DNA of 33,134 bases from contig DATEGF010000230.1 in NCBI GenBank assembly GCA_035280245.1, positions 1 through 33,134 of the forward strand, given 5' to 3'. Below are positions 24,118 through 31,726 of the stretch, in pieces (the stretch's first letter is position 1; each line of letters opens with the position of its first letter). The notes under the pieces are model-generated. The model was not told where the DNA came from. It made no database searches and saw only the letters and a list, made by a program, of their open reading frames with translations. Both the position numbers and the translations under genes were made by a program. This DNA is from DASZHJ01 sp035280245. GTDB lineage: Bacteria > Pseudomonadota > Alphaproteobacteria > ATCC43930 > CGMCC-115725.

Positions 24118-25947
24118 ATGGACAAGAAGGTCCAATACCACGCCTGGTACTTCATCGCGGCGATGTTCGCGGTGCTGCTCATCGAGCAGCTCTGGAGCGA
24201 GAGCCAGAAGATCGACGTCATCGCCTATAGCGAATTCCAGCAGGATCTGCAGCAGGGCAAGGTCACGGAGGTCCGGGTCAGCGACAAATACATCCAAGGC
24301 ACGCTCAAGGAGCCGAACGCCAACGGCAAGAGCCTGTTCGTGACGACGCGGGTCCCGACGGACCTCGCCGCCGACCTCGACAAGTATCACGTCAAGTTCG
24401 CGGGCCAGGTGCAGAGCACCTGGCTCAGCGACATCCTCGCCTGGGTCCTGCCGACGGTGATTTTCGTCGGCGTCTGGTTCTTCGTGTTCCGCCGATTTGC
24501 CGACCGCGCCGGTGGCGGCGGGCTCATGTCGATCGGCCGCAGCAAGGCGAAGATCTACGTCGAGACCGACACCAAGACGACGTTCGACGACGTGGCGGGC
24601 GTCGACGAGGCGAAGGAAGAGCTGAAGGAGGTCGTGGGCTTCCTCAAGGACCCCGAGCACTACGGAAGACTCGGCGGCCGAGTGCCCAAGGGCATTCTCC
24701 TGGTGGGGCCGCCCGGAACCGGCAAGACGCTGCTCGCGCGCGCGGTCGCCGGCGAGGCGGGCGTGCCGTTCTTCTCGATCAGCGGCTCCGAGTTCGTGGA
24801 GATGTTCGTGGGCGTGGGCGCCGCGCGCGTGCGCGACCTCTTCGAGCAGGCGCAGAAGCGCGCGCCCGCCATCATCTTCATCGATGAGCTCGACGCGATG
24901 GGCCGCGCCCGCGGCGCCTATGCCATGGGCGGTGGCCACGACGAGAAGGAGCAGACGCTGAACCAGCTCCTGGTCGAGCTCGACGGCTTCGATGCCAAAT
25001 CTGGCCTGGTGCTGCTCGCCGCCACCAACCGGCCGGAGATCCTGGACCCGGCACTGCTGCGCGCGGGCCGTTTCGACCGCCAGATCCTGGTGGATCGGCC
25101 CGACAAGGTCGGCCGCGTCCAGATCCTCAATGTGCATCTCAGGAAGGCGAAGCTCGCGAGCGACGTCGATCCCGAGAAGATCGCCGCGCTGACGCCGGGC
25201 TTCACCGGCGCCGACCTCGCGAACCTCGTCAACGAGGCCGCGCTGATCGCGACGCGCCGCGGCGCCGAATCCGTGACGCTCGAGGATTTCACCATGGCGG
25301 TGGAGCGCATCGTCGCGGGGCTCGAGAAGAAGAACCGGCTCCTGGTGCCGCACGAGCGCGAGGTGGTGGCGCACCACGAGATGGGCCATACGCTGGTGGC
25401 GCTGTCGCTCCCCGGCAGCGACGCCGTGCACAAGGTCTCCATCATCCCGCGCGGCATCGGATCGCTCGGCTACACGATCCAGCGTCCGACCGAGGACCGC
25501 TTCCTGATGACGCGCCCCGAGCTCGAGAACAAGATGTCGGTGCTGCTGGGCGGGCGCGGGGCGGAGCAGCTGATCTTCGGCGAGGTTTCGACCGGCGCCG
25601 CAGACGACATTCAGAAGGTCACCAACATCGCGCGCAGCATGGTGACGCGCTACGGCATGGTGGGGGGCCTCGGCAACGTCACCTATGAGTCAGAGAGCGG
25701 CACCTTTCTCGGTGGGCCCGCACCCGCCGGCTGGCACGAGCGCACCTACAGCGAGACGACCGCGCGCGAGATCGACCAGGCCGTGAAATCGCTGGTGGAT
25801 GCCGCCTACAATCGGACCCTGGCGATCCTCAAGAGCCGGCGGCAAACTCTCGAGCGCGGTGCGCGGCTGCTGCTCGAGAAGGAGACCCTCAACGAGGATG
25901 ACCTGCGCGCCCTGATGGAGGAGGATCGGCAGGCCGCGGCCCAGTAG
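24118..25947 (+). CDS. ftsH: Membrane ATP-dependent zinc metalloprotease FtsH
   Basis: A 609-aa protein with GGGAGG upstream of ATG 24118. Two membrane helices (about 9-27 and 104-124) enclose a periplasmic domain. The cytosolic AAA domain has Walker A GPPGTGKT (197-204), Walker B IIFIDELD (252-259), pore loop F230-V-G, and a second region of homology ATNRPEILDPALLRAGRFDRQ. The zinc site is HEMGH (420-424), with the third ligand Asp497 in TGAADDIQK. It degrades membrane and short-lived regulatory proteins. The tail is shorter than in E. coli FtsH (about 640 aa), and the usual tilS/folP neighbours are absent, so it may be an accessory copy. It follows crcB-DUF190. Confidence 0.93.
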   Translation: MDKKVQYHAWYFIAAMFAVLLIEQLWSESQKIDVIAYSEFQQDLQQGKVTEVRVSDKYIQGTLKEPNANGKSLFVTTRVPTDLAADLDKYHVKFAGQVQSTWLSDILAWVLPTVIFVGVWFFVFRRFADRAGGGGLMSIGRSKAKIYVETDTKTTFDDVAGVDEAKEELKEVVGFLKDPEHYGRLGGRVPKGILLVGPPGTGKTLLARAVAGEAGVPFFSISGSEFVEMFVGVGAARVRDLFEQAQKRAPAIIFIDELDAMGRARGAYAMGGGHDEKEQTLNQLLVELDGFDAKSGLVLLAATNRPEILDPALLRAGRFDRQILVDRPDKVGRVQILNVHLRKAKLASDVDPEKIAALTPGFTGADLANLVNEAALIATRRGAESVTLEDFTMAVERIVAGLEKKNRLLVPHEREVVAHHEMGHTLVALSLPGSDAVHKVSIIPRGIGSLGYTIQRPTEDRFLMTRPELENKMSVLLGGRGAEQLIFGEVSTGAADDIQKVTNIARSMVTRYGMVGGLGNVTYESESGTFLGGPAPAGWHERTYSETTAREIDQAVKSLVDAAYNRTLAILKSRRQTLERGARLLLEKETLNEDDLRALMEEDRQAAAQ

Positions 25948-25968
25948 TCTGCAGGACACGTCGTACCG

Positions 25969-26607
25969 ATGCCGATGCATCTTTCCCGGCATGACGTTCT
26001 CGTCATCGTCGACGCGCAGAACGACTTCTGCGCCGGCGGCGCGCTCGCGGTGCCGCAGGGCGAGGCGATCGTCCCGGTGGTGAACCGCATCGCGTCACAT
26101 TTCGCCCACGTGCTCGCGACCCAGGACTGGCACCCGCCGGGCCATCTCTCCTTCGCGAGCAGCCACCAGGGCAAGAAACCCTTCGAGCAGATCGAGGCGG
26201 CCTATGGCGGCCAGACGCTGTGGCCCGACCACTGCATCCAAGGCACCAAGGGCGCCGAGCTCCACCGCGGCCTCGAGCTCCGGCGAATCGAGCTGGTGAT
26301 CCGCAAGGGCTTCCGGCCCGAGATCGATTCCTATTCCGCATTCTTCGAGAACGATCGGCGCACGCCAACCGGTCTCGCAGGCTATCTGCGCGAGCGCGGG
26401 TTCCGCCGCGTATTCCTGGTCGGCCTCGCCACCGACTATTGCGTGCACTACTCCGCGCTCGACGCGCGGCGCGAGGGCTTCGACGTCGTGGTGATCGAGG
26501 ACGCCTGCCGCGCCATCGACCTCGAAGCCTCCCTCGCGCGCGCCTTCAGCGAGATGAACGAAGCCGGCGTCCGCCGCGCCTGGAGCGAGGAGTTCGATGC
26601 CGACTGA
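25969..26607 (+). CDS. pncA: Nicotinamidase / pyrazinamidase
   Basis: A 212-aa cytosolic enzyme of the isochorismatase-like fold. Catalytic residues are in place: Asp15 (VIVDAQNDFC), Lys113 (VIRKGF) and Cys158 (LATDYCVHYSALDA). The metal site is Asp53, His55 and His59 in QDWHPPGH, and WPDHC is also typical of PncA. It hydrolyses nicotinamide to nicotinate and ammonia in NAD salvage. ATG 25969 is used; a second ATG two codons later is equally possible. It lies 21 bases after ftsH on the same strand, probably only by position. Confidence 0.92.
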   Translation: MPMHLSRHDVLVIVDAQNDFCAGGALAVPQGEAIVPVVNRIASHFAHVLATQDWHPPGHLSFASSHQGKKPFEQIEAAYGGQTLWPDHCIQGTKGAELHRGLELRRIELVIRKGFRPEIDSYSAFFENDRRTPTGLAGYLRERGFRRVFLVGLATDYCVHYSALDARREGFDVVVIEDACRAIDLEASLARAFSEMNEAGVRRAWSEEFDAD

Positions 26608-26743
26608 TGGCGGTTAACTCGGTTCACCACTGAATCCAGAAGCGGGACGGGGCTTCGCGGGGTGGAGCCGCTCGCGAAAGTGGCTGCGGCCGCTCGCGGT
26701 TGCTGTTAGGGTCTCATCCCTTCCCGATGAGGCAGGAGCCGTT

Positions 26744-27409
26744 GTGGACAAGCGCTCAACCTTGCTGGTGAGGCATGCGGATCCTGCGGTCCTTCGGTCC
26801 CAAGGCGTGCCGAAGGAGATGTTCGAGCGGCTCTACGCCGGCGGTGCGGCCTGGGAGATCGGCAAGCCGCAGCCGGAGGTGGTGAAGATCGAGAATGCCG
26901 GCGGCTTTCGCGGCTCGGTGCTGGATATTGGATGCGGTCCTGGCGAGAACGCGATCTTCCTCGCCCAAAAAGGGTATGCTGTTCACGCGATCGACTTCCT
27001 GAGCTCGGTCATCGAGCGGGTGCGGGACCGCTATCGTGCGGAGTGCGAGAGCCTTCGGATCGTCTTCGAGGTCGCTGATGCCTTGAGCCTCGATCGGCTC
27101 GGCAAAACGTTCGACTGTGTGCTCGATGCCGGGATGTTCCACGGGCTCTCGGATCAGCACAGGCTGGCCTACGAGCAGAGCCTGCGGGCCATCAGCGTGC
27201 CGGGGACGACGCTGCACATGATCTGTTTCAGCAAAGAGGAGACGCGCCCCGGCGGTCCCCGGCGCATCGGGGTGGACGAGGTCCGGGCGAGCCTCGGCGC
27301 ATCGTGGGACATTCGATCCACACGGCAGGCCGAGTATAACGCGATGATATTCGACACGCCGGCACCGGCAAAGGCCTGGGCGATCGAGCTGGTGCGTCGA
27401 GCGGGGTGA
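26744..27409 (+). CDS. Class I SAM-dependent methyltransferase
   Basis: A 221-aa protein starting at GTG 26744 with CAGGAG five bases before. Motif I is complete: VLDIGCGPGENA (Asp61 to Asn69), followed by the acidic end of strand 2 (AIDFL) and VFEVADALSLD as motif II. After FDCVLDAGMFHGLS, the Rossmann fold is completed by strands near LHMICFS. The N-terminal FERLYAGGAAWEIGKPQP matches the tellurite-resistance/thiopurine-type or small-molecule MT group. It ends seven bases before an adenylating enzyme, so the pair is probably co-transcribed and may modify the same product. Substrate not assignable. Confidence 0.87.
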   Translation: MDKRSTLLVRHADPAVLRSQGVPKEMFERLYAGGAAWEIGKPQPEVVKIENAGGFRGSVLDIGCGPGENAIFLAQKGYAVHAIDFLSSVIERVRDRYRAECESLRIVFEVADALSLDRLGKTFDCVLDAGMFHGLSDQHRLAYEQSLRAISVPGTTLHMICFSKEETRPGGPRRIGVDEVRASLGASWDIRSTRQAEYNAMIFDTPAPAKAWAIELVRRAG

Positions 27410-27416
27410 ATGCGCC

Positions 27417-28880
27417 GTGAACCTGGTCCAGCCGATCCTCGCACATGCCCGCACTCGGCCCGACGCGCTGGCGCTCGCTCAGGACGACCGTAGGCTTAGC
27501 TATCGGGAGCTCGCGAGCGAGGTCTTGCGCACGGCGGGACACATGATCGCTCGCGGCGTTCGGCCGATGGATCGCGTCGGGATATGCCTGAAGGACACCA
27601 TCGACCATGTCGTGACGCTGCTCGCGGCGGCGCGGATCGGCGCGACACCGGCGCCCATCGATTGGCGCGCGCGACCGGCCGAAAAGATGCGCGCGGTGAC
27701 GGCCTTCGCGCCCCGGCTCATTCTCGTGGAGTCCGACGAGGAGCACCTCGCCGACCCCGCGGTCACGCCGGTCGATTCCGCGTGGCACAGCGACGTCGGA
27801 CGGGCGACCCCGCCGGATGACCTGCCGGACGACTGGAACGCGCCCTTCGTCATCATATCGACCTCCGGGACCACCGGCGCGCCGAAATACGGCATCCAGA
27901 CGCACCTCCAGTTCTACTTTTGCATTGCCGCCCGGATCGAACTGCTGCCGCTACCGCGGTATTGCCGCTACCTCGCGACGCTGCCGCTCAACTTCGCGAA
28001 TGGCCGGCAGAACTGCCTGACTCATCTTCTGCGCGGCGACAGCCTGTTCCTCTGTTCGCCACGGGTGAGCGCTCGGGACTTCATCGAGCTCGTCGCCAGG
28101 CACGACGCCAACGTCGCGCACGTTCTACCGGCCATCCTCCGGCAGCTGCTCGAGATCGCGGAGGCCGATCGTCCCCTCTTGCCGATGCTCGATCTGCTCG
28201 TTTCGGCAGGCGCGCCGCTCTTGATGGATGAGAAACGCGCGCTCCTGCGCAAGGTCACGCCGAACTTTTACGAGGAATACGGCACCGGGATGACGGGTAT
28301 CCTGACCGCGATCCGACCGGAAAACATGGCCGAGCGCGGCGGCAGCGTCGGACAGCCGCATTCGATGGTCGCCATCGAAATCGTCGACGACGCGGGCGCG
28401 AGCCTGCCGCCGGGGGAGGTGGGCAGGCTGCGCTGCCGGGGCCCCGGCGTCGGGTCCGGGATATCGGGCGGCAGCGCCACCGAAGCGGCTGCCGAGGGCT
28501 TTCACGACGGCTGGTATTACACCGGCGAATGGGCCGCCCTCGACGAGCAGGCTTTCGTCTTTCTCAAGGGCCGCTCGGCGGAGATCATCTTCCGCGGCGG
28601 GGCCAAGGTCTTTCCGGTGGAAGTCGAGTCGGTGCTGCAGCAGCACCCGGCGGTCGCCGAGGCTGCCGTGGTCGGCCGCCGGCTCGCGGACGGTGACCAG
28701 GCAGTGGTCGCCTTCGTGGTGGTGCGGCTGCCCGTGGAGGCGAGCGAGCTTCTCGGGCACTGCCGGACATGGCTCACCGCCTACAAGACGCCGCGTGAGA
28801 TCCGGTTCGTGGCGGAGATGCCCAAGAGCCCCATCGGCAAGATCGACAAGCGCGCGCTGGCCGAAAAACTCGATCTTTGA
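27417..28880 (+). CDS. ANL-superfamily adenylating enzyme with degenerate core motifs
   Basis: A 487-aa protein starting at GTG 27417. Adenylation core motifs are seen in order: A3 STSGTTGAPK (148-157), A5 YEEYGTGMTG (285-294), A7 YYTGEW with Glu371, A8 GRSAEIIFRGG (385-395) and A10 PIGKIDKRAL with the catalytic Lys475. Two positions depart from the norm: the A5 Glu that binds Mg is Met, and the A7 Asp that holds the ribose is Glu. It should form acyl- or aminoacyl-AMP and pass it to a carrier or CoA, if active. The likely carrier is the stand-alone one encoded at 29667-30044. Length is that of a stand-alone A domain or short acyl-CoA ligase. Confidence 0.85.
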   Translation: MNLVQPILAHARTRPDALALAQDDRRLSYRELASEVLRTAGHMIARGVRPMDRVGICLKDTIDHVVTLLAAARIGATPAPIDWRARPAEKMRAVTAFAPRLILVESDEEHLADPAVTPVDSAWHSDVGRATPPDDLPDDWNAPFVIISTSGTTGAPKYGIQTHLQFYFCIAARIELLPLPRYCRYLATLPLNFANGRQNCLTHLLRGDSLFLCSPRVSARDFIELVARHDANVAHVLPAILRQLLEIAEADRPLLPMLDLLVSAGAPLLMDEKRALLRKVTPNFYEEYGTGMTGILTAIRPENMAERGGSVGQPHSMVAIEIVDDAGASLPPGEVGRLRCRGPGVGSGISGGSATEAAAEGFHDGWYYTGEWAALDEQAFVFLKGRSAEIIFRGGAKVFPVEVESVLQQHPAVAEAAVVGRRLADGDQAVVAFVVVRLPVEASELLGHCRTWLTAYKTPREIRFVAEMPKSPIGKIDKRALAEKLDL

Positions 28881-28898
28881 CGAGCCGACCAGCGCCGC

Positions 28899-29657
28899 CT
28901 ACGAGTCAAGCGCAAAATCCACGGCAAATCGGACAAGACGGAGAACGTCGTTCCGATGGCGACCGAAGAGGTCCTCATGGAGGCCAGGGATGACATGCAT
29001 GCGGCCCGGCTTCGCGACCAAATCCCTCCAGGGGCTTTGAGGGTGAAAGTGCGCGCCTGCGCGTTCACCGGAAATGATGAATTCGGTTGGGCCGTCGAAG
29101 GGCGGCCAAATATAGCGACGGAACATCAGTACCATCGCGATATGGACCTTGGCGGTTCGCTGTCGCTGGATGGGATCCGTTACGTAAACGGAAACTTCCT
29201 CAAGTTGGCGGGCCCACCACTGCAACTGTCCCTCGATGTTGGTGTAGAGCGTTTGGTAGACGCGGGGATCCGTGGTCGGATCAACGTCTCGGAATGCGGG
29301 ATTGGGCAACGGCACCGGTGGCGGATCCAGCAAAACCACCGATCCGACCCGATCGCCGGCCGCCGAGAGGGCTTGCGCAAGCCCAATTGCAATCAGGCCA
29401 CCCGCGCACATCCCGCCGACGATGTAAGGACCGTTTGGGCGCACCGCGCGGATTTCCGCGAGGTAGCTGTCGAGCATCTCCTCCATGCGCTGGTGCGGTG
29501 ATTCGGCTCCGTCAAGGCCGCGCCCAACCAATACATAGAACGGCCTGTCACCGTCGAGGGCCTGCGCAAAGGCGTCGGTGAGTGGCATAAAGCCAGGGAG
29601 GCCGTGCACCATGAAGAATGGGGGCTTGTTGCCTTCGGCCCGAATTGCTTGAAGCAC
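28899..29657 (-). CDS. Stand-alone NRPS/PKS-type thioesterase with Cys nucleophile
   Basis: A 252-aa alpha/beta-hydrolase. GTG 29657 is chosen because AAGGA, within the stop of the carrier gene, precedes it. Early strands carry FFMVHGLPGF. The nucleophile elbow reads GGMCAGG with Cys84 where many thioesterases have Ser, and the triad continues with Asp110 (VVLLDPPP) and His227 (PGLHEDLF). These features match type I thioesterase domains of assembly lines, in which a Cys form also occurs. It would release or edit the acyl group on the carrier. It starts nine bases after the carrier gene, clearly in the same operon, and converges on the adenylating gene with 18 bases between. Confidence 0.85.
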   Translation of the reverse strand: MLQAIRAEGNKPPFFMVHGLPGFMPLTDAFAQALDGDRPFYVLVGRGLDGAESPHQRMEEMLDSYLAEIRAVRPNGPYIVGGMCAGGLIAIGLAQALSAAGDRVGSVVLLDPPPVPLPNPAFRDVDPTTDPRVYQTLYTNIEGQLQWWARQLEEVSVYVTDPIQRQRTAKVHIAMVLMFRRYIWPPFDGPTEFIISGERAGAHFHPQSPWRDLVAKPGRMHVIPGLHEDLFGRHRNDVLRLVRFAVDFALDS

Positions 29658-29666
29658 CGATGGTCC

Positions 29667-30044
29667 TTAGCTAGCCGATGCGCCTCGCGTCGGCGCGTGG
29701 GATGACTCGGACGAGCCGCTGGTGGAGGGTCGCTGGGCCAGGAAAGCATCGATCCTGGACGCGAGATCGGCAATCGTGGGCGCTTGGTCCACGACGGCCA
29801 TCGGAAGTTGGGCCCCGAGCTTCGCCTCGATCTCGCTGAAGATGACCGCTGCCATCAATGAATCGCCCCCGAGATCTAGGAAGCGGTCCTCAACACCGAT
29901 CCGGTCTATGCCCATGGCTTGGGCCCAGATGTCCGCCAAGCGCCGCTCCGTCGGTGTCCGAGGCGCGATATATGGCCGCGTCAACAGCGGAAGGTGTTCG
30001 CGCCGAATCATGGGCGGTGCCGAATCTGATGGAGGCAAGCTCAT
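29667..30044 (-). CDS. Stand-alone phosphopantetheine carrier protein
   Basis: A 125-aa protein. ATG 30044 is chosen because AGGGG precedes it and an upstream in-frame start has a poorer context. The first 30 residues are Pro-rich and probably flexible (SLPPSDSAPPM, then RPYIAPRTPTERR). The carrier domain (about 31-105) contains DRFLDLGGDSLMAAV with Ser62 as the attachment site for phosphopantetheine, and a helix ADLASRIDAFLAQ. The tail is Ser-rich. TPTERRLADIW is typical of peptidyl carrier domains (NRPS type) more than of fatty acid ACPs. It is transcribed with the thioesterase and would carry the acyl group made by the adenylating enzyme. Confidence 0.9.
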   Translation of the reverse strand: MSLPPSDSAPPMIRREHLPLLTRPYIAPRTPTERRLADIWAQAMGIDRIGVEDRFLDLGGDSLMAAVIFSEIEAKLGAQLPMAVVDQAPTIADLASRIDAFLAQRPSTSGSSESSHAPTRGASAS

Positions 30045-30214
30045 CCCCGTAACCCCTCGACGAGGCAGAGAATCCAATCTGCGTCACTCAGATCATTTTT
30101 GCAAAGCCTATCGCGCCCAGTCCGCCAGGCTGCGCCTCGCCGCGAGCAACAAGCGGAACCCTAGCGACAACGAGATGCTTGTGACCTACGAGATCTCGGT
30201 CCCGTCCTGAGCGG

Positions 30215-30595
30215 TTAGGTCTTGCGCGGAAACGTTGCCGCCTCGAGCTTGTTGCCGTCATTGTCCTGGATGAACGCACCGTAATAGCCGGTCATCGCGC
30301 CCTGGCGCGGGCCGGGCGCGCCGGCATCGGTGCAACCTTGCTCGAGTGCGATCCGGTGGAAGGCATTGACCGCGGCCTCGTCGGGCGCACGCAGGCACGT
30401 GTGATGACCGGTGTCGGTGGGGCGCGGCGCGCCGCCCTTGCGCTCGTTGAGCCAGAGCTCCGGATAGGTCTTGCCGAAGCCCACGCTGCCCACGCGCTCG
30501 ACCACGCGCCGCATGCCCAGCGCCGCCAGAATTCGCTCATAGGCGGCGGCGCTCGCGGCGAGGTCGCGCACGGCCAGAGACACGTGATCGATCAT
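30215..30595 (-). CDS. VOC family protein
   Basis: A 126-aa cytosolic protein with GGGAG upstream of ATG 30595. It shows the fold pattern MIDHVSLAVRDLAASAAAYERILAAL with His4, GHHTCLRAPDEAAVNAFHRIALEQGC in the second module, and YGAFIQDNDGNKLEAATF with the Glu ligand. The His-His-Glu set is kept, so it should bind a divalent metal. It is the third VOC gene of the window but separate from the pair at 21.5-22.4 kb. The nearest relatives known to me are small glyoxalase-like proteins of unknown substrate. Confidence 0.85.
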   Translation of the reverse strand: MIDHVSLAVRDLAASAAAYERILAALGMRRVVERVGSVGFGKTYPELWLNERKGGAPRPTDTGHHTCLRAPDEAAVNAFHRIALEQGCTDAGAPGPRQGAMTGYYGAFIQDNDGNKLEAATFPRKT

Positions 30596-30698
30596 GGGCT
30601 CGCTCCCGGATTTGTGAGGCGAAGCCTAGCATCGCGCGGGTTTGAAAGCGCGGGCGCGCGTGCCTACTTGCATGAGGTCGCGGCACGGGAGGCATGCA

Positions 30699-31559
30699 AT
30701 GACCGAGCGGCACGATGAGCGGCACAAGGAGAACGCGCCCGGCGAGTGGTACATCGACACCCACTGCATGGATTGCTCGGCGGCGCGCACCGTGGCGCCG
30801 GGCCTCATCGTCGAGCGCGGCGGCCAATCCGTGTTCGCGCGGCAGCCCCAGACGCCCGAGGAGCTGACGATGGCGTGGCGCGCGCGGCTTCTCTGTCCCA
30901 CGGGCTCCGTCCGCACCGAGCATCCGCAGGCGCAGCCGAAGGACGTTTTCCCAGAGGAGATGACCGCCGGCGTCTACCGCCTCGGCTACAACGCGGAGCA
31001 CGCCTATGGCGCGCATTCTTTCCTGATCCGCCGCGCGGCCGGAAATATGATGGTGGATTCGCCGCGTTGGGCGAAACCCGTGGTGAAACAGCTCGAGGAG
31101 TGGGGCGGCATCGCGGAGATCCTGCTGAGCCATCAGGACGACGTCGGCGACGCCGACCGCTACGCGACGCACTTCAAGGCGCGGGTCGCGATTCACGAGG
31201 CCGATCGCGCCGCCGCGCCCTATGCCGACCATATCCTCGAGGGCACTGAGCCGCTCACGCTCGCGCCGGATCTGCTCGCGATCCCGGTGCCCGGGCACAC
31301 CCGCGGCAGCGTTGTCTATCTCTGGGACCGACACTGCCTCTTCACCGGCGATTCGCTCGCCTGGAATTTCCCGCAGAGCGACCTCAACGCGTTTCGGACG
31401 TATTGCTGGTCATGGTCGACCCAGCGGCGCTCGCTCCGGCGCCTCCTCGACTATCCCTTCGACTGGATCTTCGCCGGTCACGGCGGCAGCCACCACCTCC
31501 CCGCCGCCGAGATGCGCAAGCGCCTGGAGGGCCTGATCGAGCGCATGGGGAGAGACTAG
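30699..31559 (+). CDS. MBL-fold hydrolase with N-terminal degraded ferredoxin domain
   Basis: A 286-aa protein. ATG 30699 is preferred because GGGAGG lies six bases upstream. Residues 16-75 have the shape of a ferredoxin domain: WYIDTHCMDCSAARTVAPG with Cys23 and Cys26, and LLCPTGS with Cys66; the third Cys of the usual CxxCxxC is Ala29, so a normal 4Fe-4S cluster is unlikely. Residues about 90-280 are a metallo-beta-lactamase fold with LLSHQDDVGDAD (His145, Asp147, Asp148), PGHTRGS (His200) and FTGDSL (Asp218). The standard HxHxDH motif is therefore changed. Similar ferredoxin-MBL fusions are common in bacteria without a known substrate. Confidence 0.85.
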   Translation: MTERHDERHKENAPGEWYIDTHCMDCSAARTVAPGLIVERGGQSVFARQPQTPEELTMAWRARLLCPTGSVRTEHPQAQPKDVFPEEMTAGVYRLGYNAEHAYGAHSFLIRRAAGNMMVDSPRWAKPVVKQLEEWGGIAEILLSHQDDVGDADRYATHFKARVAIHEADRAAAPYADHILEGTEPLTLAPDLLAIPVPGHTRGSVVYLWDRHCLFTGDSLAWNFPQSDLNAFRTYCWSWSTQRRSLRRLLDYPFDWIFAGHGGSHHLPAAEMRKRLEGLIERMGRD

Positions 31560-31567
31560 CGGGCACG

Positions 31568-31683
31568 GTGCGTCCTTCGACTCGCGCTTCGCGCGGCTCA
31601 GGATGAGGTGCTTTGGTGCGGCTCAAGAAAACCGGCCCTCATCCTGAGCCACGATGCGAAGCATCGTGAGTCGAAGGACGCAC
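31568..31683. repeat. REPIN-like inverted repeat, copy 2
   Basis: Arms at 31568-31608 and 31637-31683 are the same family as those at 4600-4714: GTGCGTCCTTCGACTC at one end, GAGTCGAAGGACGCAC at the other, and CTCATCCTGAGCC plus complement inside. The arm hairpins differ (GCGCTTCGCGC versus CGATGCGAAGCATCG) and one arm has a paired change to ACGATGCGAAGCATCGT. The spacer is 28 bases. The left arm begins nine bases after the stop of the MBL gene and the repeat ends just before the next gene's upstream region. Confidence 0.88.
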
Positions 31684-31726
31684 CGTTGTCGTGCTAAACC
31701 TGCGCGGTCTTTCCACGGAGCCGGCG

